A stretch of DNA of 64,000 bases from contig JODX01000007.1 in NCBI GenBank assembly GCA_000719105.1, forward strand, positions 186,001-250,000. The letters run 5' to 3'. Shown one piece after another: positions 16,197 through 23,692 of the stretch. The position numbers and the translations under genes were made by a program. The notes beneath the pieces were generated by a model. The model saw nothing but the letters and a program-made list of their open reading frames with translations. It searched no databases and had not been told where the DNA came from. The DNA comes from Streptomyces sclerotialus (lineage in GTDB: Bacteria; Actinomycetota; Actinomycetes; Streptomycetales; Streptomycetaceae). The number at the start of each line of letters is the position of its first letter. Position 1 is the stretch's first letter.

Positions 16197-17234
16197 GTGA
16201 TCGTCTGGATCAACGGTGCGTTCGGCGCGGGGAAGTCCACCACCGCGCGGGAACTGATCGAACTGATCCCGAACAGCACGCTCTTCGACCCCGAGGTCAT
16301 CGGCGGCGCGCTCACGCATCTGCTGCCGGCCAAACGCCTCGCCGAGGTCGGCGACTTCCAGGATCTGCCGAGTTGGAGACGGCTCGTGGTGGACACGGCC
16401 GCCGCCATGCTCGCGGAGGTCGGCGGAACCCTAGTGGTTCCCATGACCCTGCTGCGCCAGGAGTACCGCGACGAGATCTTCGGCGGTCTCGCCGCGCGCC
16501 GGATCACCGTACGGCATGTGCTTCTCGCCCCGGCGGAAACGATACTGCGGGAACGGATAGCCGACCGGGAGGTCCCACCCGACCTTCCCGACGGCGAGAT
16601 GAGAATCCGCCAGTGGGCGTACGACCACATCGAGCCCTACCACGCGGCGCTCGCCTCCTGGCTGACCGCCGACGCCCATCTCGTCGACACCAGCCACCAC
16701 ACTCCGTACGAGACCGCGCGGCTCGTCGCGGAGGCGGTGCGCACCGGGGACGTGCCCGTGTGCGACATCGTGCAGACCCCCGAACCCAGAGCGGAGACCC
16801 TCGCCGCGGGGGTCCTGCTCTTCGACGAGCAGGACCGTGTGCTGCTCGTCGACCCGACCTACAAGCCGGGCTGGGAGTTTCCCGGCGGGGTCGTCGAACC
16901 CGGTGAGGCACCCGCGCGCGCGGGCATGCGGGAGGTCGTCGAGGAGACCGGCATACGCCTCGACGACGTGCCCCGCCTGCTGGTGGTGGACTGGGAGGCG
17001 CCCGCGCCCCCCGGATACGGCGGACTGCGGCTGCTGTACGACGGGGGACGTCTCGACGCCGAGCGCCACCAGCGGCCCGTCCTGCCCGGACCCGAACTGC
17101 GCGAGTGGCGCTTCGTCACCGAGGAGGAGGCCGCCGACCTGCTGCCCCCCGTGCGCTACGAACGGCTGCGGTGGGCGCTGCGGGCGCGCGAGCGGGGCGC
17201 GGCGCTGTACCTGGAGGCGGGAGTGCCGGTGTAG
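16197..17234 (+). CDS. P-loop kinase / NUDIX hydrolase fusion protein
   Basis: 345-aa two-domain protein. Residues 1 to about 190 are a P-loop kinase-like domain with a Walker A (NGAFGAGKSTTARE, K13) and a later helical part with HVLLAPAETILRERIADRE resembling a lid. Residues about 200-345 are a NUDIX domain with a complete box, GGVVEPGE...REVVEETG (about 230-253), fitting GX5EX7REUXEEXGU. It would bind ATP and hydrolyse a nucleoside-diphosphate-linked compound; both substrates are unknown. The GTG at 16197 follows AGAGGGGGA. It appears to be a single-gene unit. Confidence 0.82.
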   Translation: MIVWINGAFGAGKSTTARELIELIPNSTLFDPEVIGGALTHLLPAKRLAEVGDFQDLPSWRRLVVDTAAAMLAEVGGTLVVPMTLLRQEYRDEIFGGLAARRITVRHVLLAPAETILRERIADREVPPDLPDGEMRIRQWAYDHIEPYHAALASWLTADAHLVDTSHHTPYETARLVAEAVRTGDVPVCDIVQTPEPRAETLAAGVLLFDEQDRVLLVDPTYKPGWEFPGGVVEPGEAPARAGMREVVEETGIRLDDVPRLLVVDWEAPAPPGYGGLRLLYDGGRLDAERHQRPVLPGPELREWRFVTEEEAADLLPPVRYERLRWALRARERGAALYLEAGVPV

Positions 17235-17294
17235 CGCGACCGGCACGGGCGGGCGGCCGCACGCGCAGCCGTCCGGTGCGCGCCCGCCCGCGAT

Positions 17295-17423
17295 CCGGCC
17301 GGTCCGCCGCGCAGTTTTCGCGTCATTCCCGGCCGGTCCGGCGCGCGATCGTGCGGCCGTCCCGGCCGGTCCGGCGCGCAGGCGCGCCGGGACCCCGCTC
17401 AGGCGCGCCGGATCCCCGCTCAG
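17295..17423. repeat. Short tandem GC-rich repeats
   Basis: Three copies of CCGGCCGGTCCGSCGCGC begin at 17295, 17329 and 17362 (spacing 34 and 33 nt). They are followed by two copies of GGCGCGCCGGRWCCCCGCTCA at 17381 and 17402; the last runs into the stop codon of the M20 gene. Each copy is self-complementary enough to form hairpins, so the array may act as a terminator between the convergent genes. Confidence 0.55.
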
Positions 17424-18775
17424 TTCGCCGCGTAGTTGCGCAGGAACAGGGCCTCCGCCACCGACAGGCGCTCCAGCTCCTCGGGGGACACGCTCTCGTC
17501 GAGCCCGTGGATCTGGGCCTCCGGCTCGCTGAGGCCCATCAGCAGGATCTCGGCGTCCGGGTACAGGCCGGCCAGCGTGGCGCAGAGCGGGATGGAGCCG
17601 CCCTCGCCCGCGAACCGCAGCTCCTCGCCGGGGTAGGCGACCGCCATGGCCGCCGCCATGGCCTCGTACGCCGGGCTGGAGGTGTCCGCGCGGAACCCCT
17701 CGCCCCGTCCGGCCAGTTCGAAGCTCACGCGCGCGCCCCACGGGATGTGCGCCCGCAGGTGCTCCTGGAGCAGCTTGGCCGCCTCGGCGGTGGGCATGCC
17801 CGGGGGCACCCGCAGGCCGACCAGCGCCCGGGCGCTCGCCTGCACCGACGGGGTGGCGCCCACCACCGGCGGGCAGTCGATGCCCAGCACGGTGACGGCC
17901 GGACGCGCCCACACGCGGTCGGCGACCGTGCCCGAGCCGATCAGCTCCACGCCGTCGAGCACCTTGGCGTCCCTGCGGAACTGCTCCTCCGGGTACTGCA
18001 GCCCCTGCCACTCGTCGTCGCCCGCAAGCCCGTCGACCGTCGTCGAACCGTCCTCCGCGCGCAGCGAGTCCAGGGCCCGGATCAGGGCGCCGAGCGCGTC
18101 GGGGGCCGCGCCGCCGAACTGCCCGGAGTGCAGGTTGCCCTCCAGCGTGTCGACCTGGACGCGCATCAGGATGGTGCCGCGCAGCGCGGCGGTGACGGTC
18201 GGCAGGCCCACCTGGAAGTTGCCGGTGTCGCCGATGAGGATCGCGTCGGCGGCGAGCAGCGCCGGGTGCTGCTCGGCGTACCGCTCCAGACCGCCCGTGG
18301 CCTGCTCCTCGGAGCCCTCGACGATCACCTTCACCCCGACGGGGACACCGCCGTTGGCCTTCAGCGCCCGGAGCGCGAGCAGATGCATGATGACGCCGCC
18401 CTTGCAGTCGGCCGCGCCGCGCCCGTACCAGCGGCCGTCCCGCTCCGTCAGCTCGAACGGCGGGCTGGTCCACCCGGCCGTGTCCAGCGGCGGCTGCACG
18501 TCGTAGTGCGCGTACAGCAGCACCGTCCTGGAGCCCTCGGGGCCCGGCAGGTAGCCGTACACGGACTGGGTGCCGTCCGGGGTGTCGAGCAGGGCCACGT
18601 CCACGAATCCCTCGGCGCGCAGCGCGTCGGCCACCCAGTTCGCCGCGCCCTCGCTGGCGCTCCTCGGGAACTGCGTGAAGTCCGCCACCGACTCGAAGGC
18701 CACCAGTTCGGTGAGCTCCTGCTTCGCCCGCGGCATCAGCGCGGCGACGGTCTCGGCGACCGGATTCGACGACAT
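17420..18775 (-). CDS. M20-family metallopeptidase (dipeptidase)
   Basis: 451-aa cytosolic dizinc dipeptidase or related amidohydrolase. Metal ligands and catalytic residues are present in order: AHYDVQP (His), GRGAADCKGG (bridging Asp), VEGSEEQ (general base Glu plus Glu ligand), GDTGNF (Asp) and, near the C-terminus, QIHGLDES (His). The dimerisation-domain segment NLHSGQFGG is also present. The length is normal. The ATG at 18775 has GGAG seven nt upstream, while the GTG at 18781 overlaps that site. It is divergent from the geranylgeranyl-reductase gene. Confidence 0.92.
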   Translation of the reverse strand: MSSNPVAETVAALMPRAKQELTELVAFESVADFTQFPRSASEGAANWVADALRAEGFVDVALLDTPDGTQSVYGYLPGPEGSRTVLLYAHYDVQPPLDTAGWTSPPFELTERDGRWYGRGAADCKGGVIMHLLALRALKANGGVPVGVKVIVEGSEEQATGGLERYAEQHPALLAADAILIGDTGNFQVGLPTVTAALRGTILMRVQVDTLEGNLHSGQFGGAAPDALGALIRALDSLRAEDGSTTVDGLAGDDEWQGLQYPEEQFRRDAKVLDGVELIGSGTVADRVWARPAVTVLGIDCPPVVGATPSVQASARALVGLRVPPGMPTAEAAKLLQEHLRAHIPWGARVSFELAGRGEGFRADTSSPAYEAMAAAMAVAYPGEELRFAGEGGSIPLCATLAGLYPDAEILLMGLSEPEAQIHGLDESVSPEELERLSVAEALFLRNYAAN

Positions 18776-18947
18776 GGGCACGCTCCTCGTGGGTGCGACG
18801 TTCTACTGACTGGTACGTGGACGGCACGCGCACAACGGTGTAGTGCGCATACGCCTGCCGATCCTCCCACAGCGGACCGCGGCGAGGCCCGCCGTAGGAT
18901 GCTCGGGACAGATGCGGCAGGCGGCGGATCGGGAGCAGTAGACCATC

Positions 18948-20171
18948 GTGAGCAGCGAGAACTCTTCGGCGGACGAGGCGGACGAGGCGGGCGACGTGCA
19001 GCAGGTGTGGGACGTCGTCGTGGTCGGCGCGGGACCCGCGGGGGCGTCGGCCGCCTACGCGGCGGCGGTCGCGGGACGGCGCGTCCTGCTGCTGGAGAAG
19101 GCGGAGCTGCCGCGCTACAAGACGTGCGGCGGCGGCATCATCGGTCCCTCGCGGGACAGTCTGCCGCCCGGCTTCGAGCTGCCGTTCAAGGACCGGGTGC
19201 ACGCGGTCACCTTCTCCCACAACGGCCGCTTCGCACGCACCCGCCGCTCCAAGCAGATGCTGTTCGGGCTGATCAACCGGCCCGAGTTCGACCAGCAGCT
19301 GGTCGAGCACGCGCAGAAGGCGGGCGCGGAACTGCGCACCGGCGCCACGGTCTCGCGGGTCGAGCAGCACGGCTCCGCGGTGCCGGACCGGCGGACGGTG
19401 GCCGTCGTCCTGCAGGGCGGCGAGACGCTGCTCGCCCGGGCCGTCGTCGGCGCGGACGGCAGCGCCAGCCGCATAGGAGCACACGTCGGGGTGAAACTGG
19501 ACCAGGTCGACCTCGGCCTGGAGGCGGAGATCCCGGTGCCCGAGACCGTCGCCGAGGACTGGAGGGGCCGCGTCCTCATCGACTGGGGCCCGATGCCGGG
19601 CAGTTACGGCTGGGTCTTCCCCAAGGACGACACGCTCACCGTCGGAGTGATCTCCGCGCGCGGCGAGGGTGCGGCCACCAAGCGGTACCTGGAGGACTTC
19701 ATCGGCCGGCTCGGCCTCGCCGGCTTCGAACCGAGCATCTCCTCAGGGCATCTGACGCGCTGCCGCGCCGACGACTCGCCGCTGTCGCGCGGGCGGGTGC
19801 TGGTGTGCGGGGACGCGGCCGGGCTGCTGGAGCCGTGGACCCGCGAGGGCATCTCCTTCGCGCTGCGCTCCGGCCGGCTGGCGGGTGAGTGGGCGGTGCG
19901 GATCGCGGAGGCGCACGACGCGGTCGACGCCAGACGGCAGGCCCTCAACTACGCGTTCGCCGTCAAGTCGGGGCTCGGCGTCGAGATGAGCGTCGGCAAG
20001 CGGATGCTGAAGATCTTCGAGCGCCGGCCCGGCGTGTTCCACGCGATGCTGACCGGCTTCCGGCCCGCGTGGCGGGCGTTCGCGGACATCACCCGTGGCT
20101 CGACCACGCTCGGCGAGCTCGTCCGCAGCCACCCGCTGGCCCAGCGCGCCCTGACCGCGTTCGACCGGTGA
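18948..20171 (+). CDS. Geranylgeranyl reductase family FAD-dependent oxidoreductase
   Basis: 407-aa flavoprotein of the p-hydroxybenzoate-hydroxylase fold that reduces isoprenoid double bonds in the best-known members. FAD-binding motifs are VVVVGAGPAGASAAYAAAVAG (about residues 23-43), YKTCGGGI, VVGADGSASRIG (the DG motif) and RVLVCGDAAGLLEPWTREGI (the GD motif). In actinobacteria such genes often saturate menaquinone side chains or other polyprenyl lipids; this member's substrate is not known. It starts at GTG 18948, with GGGAG about 12 nt upstream, which is a loose spacing. Confidence 0.88.
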   Translation: MSSENSSADEADEAGDVQQVWDVVVVGAGPAGASAAYAAAVAGRRVLLLEKAELPRYKTCGGGIIGPSRDSLPPGFELPFKDRVHAVTFSHNGRFARTRRSKQMLFGLINRPEFDQQLVEHAQKAGAELRTGATVSRVEQHGSAVPDRRTVAVVLQGGETLLARAVVGADGSASRIGAHVGVKLDQVDLGLEAEIPVPETVAEDWRGRVLIDWGPMPGSYGWVFPKDDTLTVGVISARGEGAATKRYLEDFIGRLGLAGFEPSISSGHLTRCRADDSPLSRGRVLVCGDAAGLLEPWTREGISFALRSGRLAGEWAVRIAEAHDAVDARRQALNYAFAVKSGLGVEMSVGKRMLKIFERRPGVFHAMLTGFRPAWRAFADITRGSTTLGELVRSHPLAQRALTAFDR

Positions 20172-20205
20172 CGCCGGCCACGGGGCGCCGGTCATGAGAT
20201 GACGC

Positions 20206-20655
20206 TCATGAGGTGACGGTGATCCGGAAGACAGGGTGGTCGGGCGCGGCACGGCGCAGTTCCTCGTCGGACGAGTCGGGCCCGACACCGTTGAAGAACA
20301 CGCCGACCTCGGCCTTCCACCGCTTCAGGTAGGCGCGGAGCACCGGCGCCTTGTCGTTGTCGGCGACCTCCGTGGCGGTGAACGCCTCCACGGTCTTCCC
20401 GAGCCACAGCTCTCCGCCGCCCGCGGCCCGCATGTTGTGCGTCCACTGCACATGGCCGCGCGGCGCGACGAGATACTGCTCGCCGTCCACGACGAGCAGG
20501 TTGACCGGGGTGGTACGCCACCGGCCGCTCTTGCGGCCGCGGACGGCGAGGACCCGTGAGCCCCACACGCTGACGCCGCGTCGGGTCAGCCAGGCGACGG
20601 CGCGGTTGAGCACGTTGACGGTGAACCAGCCGGGCTTCTGCACGTGTGTGGACAT
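20206..20655 (-). CDS. Deazaflavin (F420)-dependent nitroreductase family protein
   Basis: 149-aa split-barrel protein of the Ddn family. The F420-binding core is LAVRGRKSGRWRTTPVNLLVVDGEQYLVAPRGHVQWTHNMRAAGG (about residues 36-80), followed by the conserved WYxN-equivalent region and the C-terminal FRITVTS. It probably uses reduced F420 to reduce quinones or other small substrates. The ATG at 20655 is preceded by GAGGAAC. It converges with the reductase gene upstream (34-nt gap) and follows a 244-nt gap with no gene. Confidence 0.87.
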   Translation of the reverse strand: MSTHVQKPGWFTVNVLNRAVAWLTRRGVSVWGSRVLAVRGRKSGRWRTTPVNLLVVDGEQYLVAPRGHVQWTHNMRAAGGGELWLGKTVEAFTATEVADNDKAPVLRAYLKRWKAEVGVFFNGVGPDSSDEELRRAAPDHPVFRITVTS

Positions 20656-20899
20656 GCGAGTTCCTCTGTGGGCAACGGGGAAAGCGGACCGTGTGAGCGG
20701 TGTCGTGCTACGAGCCGGGGTCGGTACGGCGGGATCCGCCGGGCCGGGGGCCGCCGCGGCGGAAGCGGACGAGCACGCTCACCACGCGTGCGGCGAACAG
20801 GACGACGGCACCATGCCGGGCGGAGCAAGGAACGTCCGCCCGGCGTACTCCGTGAGGCGGTTGCCCCCGGTCGCGTACCTGTGCTGACGGCCACCCGCC

Positions 20900-21631
20900 T
20901 CAGACGACGGACGACTTCTCGCGCCACAGCGCGGCGAGCGACGCGTCGCCGGTGACCTCCGGGAGCGGCAGGCGGTTCCACAGCGCGAGGTAGAGCCCCG
21001 CCGGCGGCCCCGCGATCTCGCAGGCGGCGTCCGCCGTCGCGCCCCGCTCGCTCACGGGCGGCCGGTCCGACAGCCGTACGGTCCACACGGCGTCCGTGTC
21101 GGTCGCCCGCACGCGCAGGACGGCCGGCCGGCCGGTGCGCACCCGGCTCTTCTCCCGCGCGTGGAACCCGAGGAGCAGCTCGTCGATGCCGTCGACCGCG
21201 AAGTCCGCGGCCGGCGGACGGGGCGCGCCGCCGGCCGCCAGCTCCGCGTCCACCCGGTGGACCGCCGTCTCGTGCGCCTGCCGCCGCGCCCAGAAGGCCA
21301 CCGGGGAGGGCGCGGGCAGGAAGGTCCAGCAGACCGTGTCCGCGGGCGCGGCCGAGAGGGTGCCGACGAGTGCGCGGTGCCCTTCGCGGAACCAGTCGAG
21401 CAGCTCGGTGCCGTCCAGATCGGGCCCGTCCCCGATCGGCCGGGGCGAGGTGTGCCCCTCGGCGACGAAGCCCGTGGCCCAGCGGTGCACCGCGCCCGTG
21501 TGCCGCAGCAGGTCCCGCACCCGCCAGCCCGGACAGGTGGGCACTGCGGCGTCGACGCCGGCCTTCTCGGCGACCTCGGCCAGCGACCGGCCTTCCCGGT
21601 CCAGCGATTCCAGGTGTTCCTCCGTCTCCAT
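20900..21631 (-). CDS. Maleylpyruvate isomerase family, mycothiol-dependent enzyme
   Basis: About 243 aa. The N-terminal DinB-like four-helix domain shows CPGWRVRDLLRHTGAVHRWATGFV and FWARRQAHETAVHRVDAE, with the three metal-binding His positions of the family. The C-terminal part (about residues 150-243) is the MDMPI_C domain. Family members use mycothiol as a thiol cofactor for isomerisation or conjugation; the substrate is unknown. I chose the ATG at 21631; CAGACT 7 nt before it could be a -10, making the message leaderless. It lies 61 nt downstream of the graspetide ligase on the same strand and might be co-transcribed with it. Confidence 0.85.
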   Translation of the reverse strand: METEEHLESLDREGRSLAEVAEKAGVDAAVPTCPGWRVRDLLRHTGAVHRWATGFVAEGHTSPRPIGDGPDLDGTELLDWFREGHRALVGTLSAAPADTVCWTFLPAPSPVAFWARRQAHETAVHRVDAELAAGGAPRPPAADFAVDGIDELLLGFHAREKSRVRTGRPAVLRVRATDTDAVWTVRLSDRPPVSERGATADAACEIAGPPAGLYLALWNRLPLPEVTGDASLAALWREKSSVV

Positions 21632-21692
21632 GTGGCCGAGTCTGCCCGATGGAGCGCGCTCGAAGTAAGGCGCGTACGGCCCATGTGTCCCG

Positions 21693-22679
21693 TCAGACGT
21701 CCGCGGTGCCCCGGTGCTCCGACGGCCGGCCGTCACCGGGTGTCCCGCGGGCCAGCCACGCGGCGATGGTGCGGGCGATCGGCTGACCCGTGTCGATCTC
21801 CACGAACCCGAACTGGCCCGACTGGTTGCACTCCAGGAACCACCAGACGCCGTCGGCGTCCTCCACGAAGTCGAAGGCCCCGTACGCCAGTCGTGCCTCA
21901 CGCAGATAGGTGTGCACGGCCCCGGCCGTACGCGCCGGTACGCCGACCGGCTGCCAGCGGACGGGGGTGCGGGCGAACCGTACGTCCACCTCGTCGGGGC
22001 CCGCGTCCGCGGGCACCGGTCTGCGGGCGGCCAGGAGGCGGTCGCCGACGGCGGTCAGACGGATGTCGGCCTGCTTGGCGATCCGGCGTTGCAGCAGCGT
22101 CGGACCGAGGGCGATGGAGCTGAAGTCCGCGCCGGGCGGGACCCGGCTCGTCGGCACCGCCACGGGCGGGTCCTGCGGATGCGTGCCGGACACGGGCTTG
22201 ACCACCAGGTCGGGAACGCGCTCCGCGAACTCCTGGGCGGCCTGCGGGAACGTGGTGATCAGCGTGGCCGGCACGGGCAGCCCGGACCGCTGGGCGAGGT
22301 GCAGCTGCCAGGGCTTGTGCCGGGCCCGGGCGGCGGCGTCGGGATGGTTCATCCAGCGGGCGCCGGTGCCGCGCAGGATGCCGTACAGCGCCTGGGCGGA
22401 CTCCTCGGTCAGCCATGCGGACGGCCGGGCCGCCCGGGTGCCCGGGACCCCCGGCCTGCGTACCCAGACGGACCGCAGGCCGCTCGTGCTCACCAGGCGG
22501 TCGCCGACGGAGAGATGCCCGCGGAACCCGCCGTGCACGTACTCACCGGACAGAGCGACCCCGCCACCCGGCAGATCGGCGGGATCGAGGCGCAGCACGG
22601 GGACGCCGGCCGTGTTCAGCTCGGCCACCACCATGTCCGCCGTCACATCCTGTTCGCACGTCAGGATCAGTACGGTCAT
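21693..22679 (-). CDS. tgmB: ATP-grasp graspetide maturase (TgmB family)
   Basis: 328-aa ATP-grasp ligase of the type that installs side-chain ester or amide links in graspetides (omega-ester-containing peptides). Visible motifs are LILTCEQDVTADMVVAEL at the N-terminus, MNHPDAAARARHKPWQLHLAQRSGLPVPATLIT, the ATP-binding lysine strand VVKPVSGTH, and the metal-binding WWFLECNQSGQFGFVE near the C-terminus, all typical of the SAV_5884-type maturase. The start is ATG 22679, 16 nt after the precursor stop; there is no strong ribosome binding site, so it is probably coupled. No methyltransferase partner, common in this class, is found nearby. Confidence 0.88.
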   Translation of the reverse strand: MTVLILTCEQDVTADMVVAELNTAGVPVLRLDPADLPGGGVALSGEYVHGGFRGHLSVGDRLVSTSGLRSVWVRRPGVPGTRAARPSAWLTEESAQALYGILRGTGARWMNHPDAAARARHKPWQLHLAQRSGLPVPATLITTFPQAAQEFAERVPDLVVKPVSGTHPQDPPVAVPTSRVPPGADFSSIALGPTLLQRRIAKQADIRLTAVGDRLLAARRPVPADAGPDEVDVRFARTPVRWQPVGVPARTAGAVHTYLREARLAYGAFDFVEDADGVWWFLECNQSGQFGFVEIDTGQPIARTIAAWLARGTPGDGRPSEHRGTADV

Positions 22680-22695
22680 CGTCGTCGGCCCGCGC

Positions 22696-22887
22696 TCAGT
22701 CGTCGAAGTGGGTCTTCGAACCGGCCGTGGAGGTCGTGGCTCCGGCCTCCCGCAACAGCCCGTAGTCATGGGCGGCGATGCGCCCGTCGGGTGTGACGTT
22801 CAACTGCAGGGCGGAGTCATAGGTGTACGCAGCGCCGACCTCCAACTGCTCAGCCGGGCGAGCGTAGTTGAGTGCGAACTGTCGCAT
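22696..22887 (-). CDS. tgmA: ATP-grasp-modified RiPP precursor (TgmA family)
   Basis: 63-aa precursor peptide. The leader has a conserved-looking central block (YDSALQLNVTPDGRIAAHDYG, residues 23-43), which probably binds the ATP-grasp ligase. The core is the C-terminal TTSTAGSKTHFDD (51-63): Thr/Ser hydroxyls at 51-54, 57 and 59 and two terminal Asp residues are the expected ester donors and acceptors. AAGGAGAG lies 3 nt upstream of the ATG at 22887, an unusually strong site for this neighbourhood. The ligase gene follows directly. Ring topology cannot be deduced from sequence alone. Confidence 0.87.
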   Translation of the reverse strand: MRQFALNYARPAEQLEVGAAYTYDSALQLNVTPDGRIAAHDYGLLREAGATTSTAGSKTHFDD

Positions 22888-23234
22888 CGTCTCTCCTTGT
22901 CAGGGGGCCACCCGGGCAGGCGGACCGTGACGCTCCGGCGTCACGCGGACAGCACGGGTCGCTGTGTTCTCACGGAGTTATACGAATCGAACGAGTGATT
23001 GGTTGCCTCACGCTGAGTGACCGCGTGTCGGCACCCGCGCCGCCCGCGGGCCGGGCGCGTCCTGCCCGGGCCGCGGTTGCGCGCGTACCTGCTACTTCCC
23101 CGTGTGCAACGCCCTATCGGAGTGTTGGGCCCTGCGGGTTGCGATTAGGCCAAATTCGGGTCATGGCGTGAAACTTGTGAATGGTCCGCAGAGAACGGGG
23201 CATGCGAAGCTCCACTCGAGAAAGGGGACCCACC
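22888..23234. other. Divergent promoter region of tgmA and DUF5133 gene
   Basis: Gene-free 347 nt. On the minus strand TATAAC (22982 to 22977) is a candidate -10 for tgmA, about 90 nt before the start; no TTGACA-like -35 matches it, so another sigma factor or an activator may be involved. The region around 22970-23005 has lower GC than its surroundings. On the plus strand AAAGGGGA precedes the DUF5133 start. Confidence 0.4.
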
Positions 23235-23498
23235 GTGCTCGTTCCCGACCCGAAGGTCGTCAGACAGCTGCTGACCCGGTACGCGACGCTGCGGATAGCT
23301 CACGCGGAGCAGGAGACGCCGCGGACGGCGCAGGACCTGGCGAAGGTCAGCGACGCCCTGTGCGCGCTGATGGGCGAGGCCGGCGTCCACGACGCGATCG
23401 CGGCCGCGGACGAGGTGCTGCTCGCCGCCGCACGCAGGGCGAGGGCACGGCAGGGCACGGCAGACGACGAGGAGCGCGGCCTCTCCCTGGCCGTCTGA
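23235..23498 (+). CDS. DUF5133 family protein
   Basis: 87-aa protein beginning VLVPDPKVVRQLLTRYATLRIAHAE, the hallmark of the Streptomyces DUF5133 family; function unknown. It is all helical by appearance, without membrane segment or Cys. The GTG at 23235 follows AAAGGGGA. A longer reading frame to 23181 has no ribosome binding site. It stands alone between the graspetide pair and the kinase operon. Confidence 0.78.
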   Translation: MLVPDPKVVRQLLTRYATLRIAHAEQETPRTAQDLAKVSDALCALMGEAGVHDAIAAADEVLLAAARRARARQGTADDEERGLSLAV

Positions 23499-23692
23499 CC
23501 CGAGCGCTCCGGCGGGAGCGGCCGGCCGGGACCGGGACGTGCGGCGGACACCGCGTCCGCCGCGTCCGCGGCTCCCCGCCGGCCGCTCCCGCGCGAGAAG
23601 CGCCCGCGAGCACGGGCGGCACCGAAGGCACCACGCTTCGCATGCGGCACGCCAGGGGGCAATCCCGGCGCTCCGGCCTATGCTGTAGCGGC

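Noticed and set aside
20656..20899. Possible small gene between the F420-type and mycothiol-type genes
   Set aside because: No frame has a ribosome binding site or recognisable motif; treated as non-coding.
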